Positions 5,443 through 6,998 of a stretch of DNA of 6,998 nucleotides are shown here, piece by piece (positions within the stretch are counted from its first letter, which is position 1; every line of letters begins with the position of its first letter). The notes under the pieces are model-generated. The model made no database searches. It was not told the DNA's origin and saw only the letters and a program-made list of their open reading frames with translations. This stretch comes from Oscillospiraceae bacterium (GTDB lineage: Bacteria > Bacillota > Clostridia > Oscillospirales > Ruminococcaceae), in NCBI GenBank assembly GCA_900768675.1, contig CAAGDT010000057.1, positions 1 to 6,998 on the forward strand, in the 5' to 3' direction. Both the position numbers and the translations under genes were made by a program.

Positions 5443-6768
5443 ATGTTTTACAACAAGGAAATGGAAACAATGCCCCGCAAGGAGCTTGAAAAGCTTCAGC
5501 TTGAAAAGCTTAAGAAGCTTGCGGTTTACTGCTACGAAAATGTAAAGCTTTATAAGGACAAGTTCGACGCTGTAAAGCTTGACCCATATAAAATTAAGAC
5601 CTTAAGCGACATTCAGTATATCCCCTACACAACAAAGGCTGACTTCCGTGACAACTACCCCTTCAATATGTTCGCTGTACCCATGAAAAAGATTATAAGA
5701 CTTCACGCTTCCTCCGGCACAACAGGCAAGCCCACGGTTGTTGGCTACACAAAGAACGACGTTGAGATGTGGAGCGAATGTATGGCAAGACTTATTGCCG
5801 CAGCAGGCGCTACCGACGAGGATATTGTGCAGATTTGCTTCGGCTACGGTCTGTTTACGGGCGCGCTGGGACTGCACTACGGTCTTGAAAAGCTTGGTGC
5901 AACGGTTATCCCCAGTTCCTCCGGCAATACCGAAAAGCAGGTTATGCTTATGAAGGACTTCGGCACAACAGCACTTGTTGCGACTCCCTCTTATGCACTA
6001 AGAATAGGCGAGGTTATTGAGGAAATGGGAATTGCTCCCGAGGATATAAAGCTTCGTCTCGGTCTTTTCGGCTCGGAGGGCTGCACTCCCGAAATGAGAG
6101 CCCAGATTGAAAGCAAGCTTCACCTTTTCGCTACCGACAACTACGGCATGAGCGAACTTATAGGCCCCGGAGTTTCGGGAGAATGTACCGAGCGTTGTGG
6201 TATGCATTTCTGCGAGGATCACTTCCTGCCAGAAATAATTAACCCCGAAACAGGCGAGGTTCTCCCCGAGGGCGAAAACGGCGAGCTTGTTATAACAACC
6301 CTCAGCAAGGAGGCGCTGCCGGTACTGCGCTACCGTACCCGTGACCTTACAAGCATTACCTACGAGCCCTGCAAGTGCGGAAGAACAACGGCGAGAATGA
6401 TGAAGCCTACGGGAAGAACGGACGATATGCTGAAAATCAGAGGCGTTAACGTATTCCCCTCACAGATTGAGAGCGTGCTTATGGTTATCCCCGAAATCGC
6501 GCCCTACTACCAGCTTGTTGTAGGCAGAGAAGGCTCGGCGGATACTCTCGAGGTTAAGGTAGAGATTGCGGACGCAGGTCTGCTTGACAGCTACGCTAAT
6601 CTTGAGGCGCTGAGGAAAAAGGTAAACCACAATCTTAAGACGGTGCTTGGAATTGATACAAAGGTTTCCCTTGTTGAGCCTAAGTCTATTGAGAGAACGG
6701 CAGGCAAGGCAAAGAGGATTATCGACAACAGACCTAAGGAAAGCGCAACATTTTCGGTTGCTAAGTAA
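5443..6768 (+). CDS. paaK: Phenylacetate-CoA ligase family enzyme
   Basis: The protein is an ATP-dependent acyl-CoA ligase (adenylate-forming family) that should convert phenylacetate or a close arylacetate, with ATP and CoA, to the acyl-CoA plus AMP and pyrophosphate in the cytoplasm. Its 441 residues match the usual PaaK length. Visible motifs are the ATP-binding loop SSGTTGKP (90-97), LFGSEG (208-213), the adenylate-binding DNYGMSE (232-238), RYRTRD (296-301), the hinge region GRTDDMLKIRGVNVFPSQIE (324-343), and a C-terminal ERTAGKAKR with K422 or K424 as likely catalytic lysine. C310 and C312 (EPCKCGRT) with C252 and H255 might hold a structural metal; that is a guess. AAAGGAA about 10 nt upstream sets the start. 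In anaerobes without the aerobic phenylacetate pathway, the enzyme is often linked to indolepyruvate ferredoxin oxidoreductase and aromatic amino acid metabolism. Indoleacetate and similar acids are alternative substrates. Confidence 0.92.
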   Translation: MFYNKEMETMPRKELEKLQLEKLKKLAVYCYENVKLYKDKFDAVKLDPYKIKTLSDIQYIPYTTKADFRDNYPFNMFAVPMKKIIRLHASSGTTGKPTVVGYTKNDVEMWSECMARLIAAAGATDEDIVQICFGYGLFTGALGLHYGLEKLGATVIPSSSGNTEKQVMLMKDFGTTALVATPSYALRIGEVIEEMGIAPEDIKLRLGLFGSEGCTPEMRAQIESKLHLFATDNYGMSELIGPGVSGECTERCGMHFCEDHFLPEIINPETGEVLPEGENGELVITTLSKEALPVLRYRTRDLTSITYEPCKCGRTTARMMKPTGRTDDMLKIRGVNVFPSQIESVLMVIPEIAPYYQLVVGREGSADTLEVKVEIADAGLLDSYANLEALRKKVNHNLKTVLGIDTKVSLVEPKSIERTAGKAKRIIDNRPKESATFSVAK

Positions 6769-6775
6769 AAAACTC

Positions 6776-6811
6776 AAAATGCGGAACAGGAAATCCTGCT
6801 CCGCATTTTTT
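6776..6811 (+). terminator. Intrinsic terminator of paaK
   Basis: A long stem pairs AAAATGCGGA (6776-6785) with TCCGCATTTT (6800-6809), and above one mismatch CAGG (6787-6790) pairs with CCTG (6795-6798) around a 4-nt loop. Six U residues (6806-6811) end it. It starts 8 bp after the paaK stop and closes the unit. The A-run on the left arm would also let it work in the reverse direction. Confidence 0.93.
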
Positions 6812-6817
6812 CGTTAT

Positions 6818-6997
6818 TTAAGGCAATACCGCATAATTATTGTCGTGCGACCCCGCCGTCAGATTTTTCGTCAGATTGTATAGAAATTTCGCAGGCATAC
6901 TAACGTATGTCAAGAAATTTCTGTGCAATATGACGGAAAATATGCAAGGGGGCGTGCGGCAAAGTCGTCAGCCGTTAATTTTGCGGTGTTGCCTTAA
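6818..6997. mobile_element. MITE-like 180-bp element with terminal inverted repeats and a full-length hairpin
   Basis: The left end (6818-6839, starting TTAAGGCAATACCGCA) is the reverse complement of the right end (6976-6997) in 20 of 22 positions. Inside, GTCGTGCG (6842-6849) pairs with CGTGCGGC (6953-6960), CCCC (6851-6854) with GGGG (6948-6951), 6860-6890 with 6914-6944, and GGCATAC (6894-6900) with GTATGTC (6905-6911) around TAAC. Short terminal repeats, no coding capacity and a position directly behind a terminator fit a non-autonomous transposon-like repeat. TTAA at both ends may be part of the repeat or a target duplication; only one base is visible beyond the right end, so this cannot be settled. 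No transposase is present. Confidence 0.75.
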
Positions 6998-6998
6998 C

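Noticed and set aside
5484..5520. Repeated CTTGAAAAGCTT-like units near the start of paaK
   Set aside because: They are explained by a Leu/Lys/Glu-rich first helix encoded with favoured CTT and AAG/AAA codons.

Overview
The window looks like chromosomal DNA of a Gram-positive anaerobe of the class Clostridia, most likely a Ruminococcus-like member of the Oscillospirales. The main reason is a SCIFF peptide (six cysteines in about 45 residues) next to its radical SAM/SPASM maturase, a pair that is nearly universal in Clostridia and rare elsewhere. Strong AGGAGG-type ribosome binding sites, near-consensus housekeeping sigma promoters (several with extended -10 boxes) and moderate GC content agree with this. 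The genus is an inference.

Left half, minus strand, read from right to left: recJ (3503-1491), then an 82-bp gap with its own promoter, the 47-residue SCIFF precursor (1408-1265), a 113-bp spacer, and the SCIFF maturase, which starts at 1151 and runs off the left edge with about the last 70 residues missing. recJ and the SCIFF gene have promoters with the same 9-base extended -10 box. Together the SCIFF genes form a small ribosomally made peptide (RiPP) system: the maturase is expected to install a Cys-to-Thr thioether in the precursor. The biological role of mature SCIFF is not established.

Right half, plus strand: a 242-bp divergent region separates recJ from a sodium:solute symporter (3746-5323). 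It holds a perfect TTGACA/TATAAT promoter with a 19-bp dyad over the -35 box and a palindromic leader. After a 119-bp gap with another promoter and two inverted repeats comes a phenylacetate-CoA ligase family enzyme, paaK (5443-6768), closed by a strong intrinsic terminator. The likely joint function is uptake and CoA activation of phenylacetate or a related aromatic acid. The substrate of the transporter is inferred only from the neighbour.

Immediately after that terminator, 6818-6997 is a 180-bp non-coding element with 22-bp imperfect terminal inverted repeats ending in TTAA. It folds over nearly its whole length into one hairpin, and its arm differences are strikingly biased toward G-U pairs in the plus-strand RNA. 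It resembles a MITE and is the least explained part of the window. No tRNA, rRNA, CRISPR array or intact transposase gene was seen.
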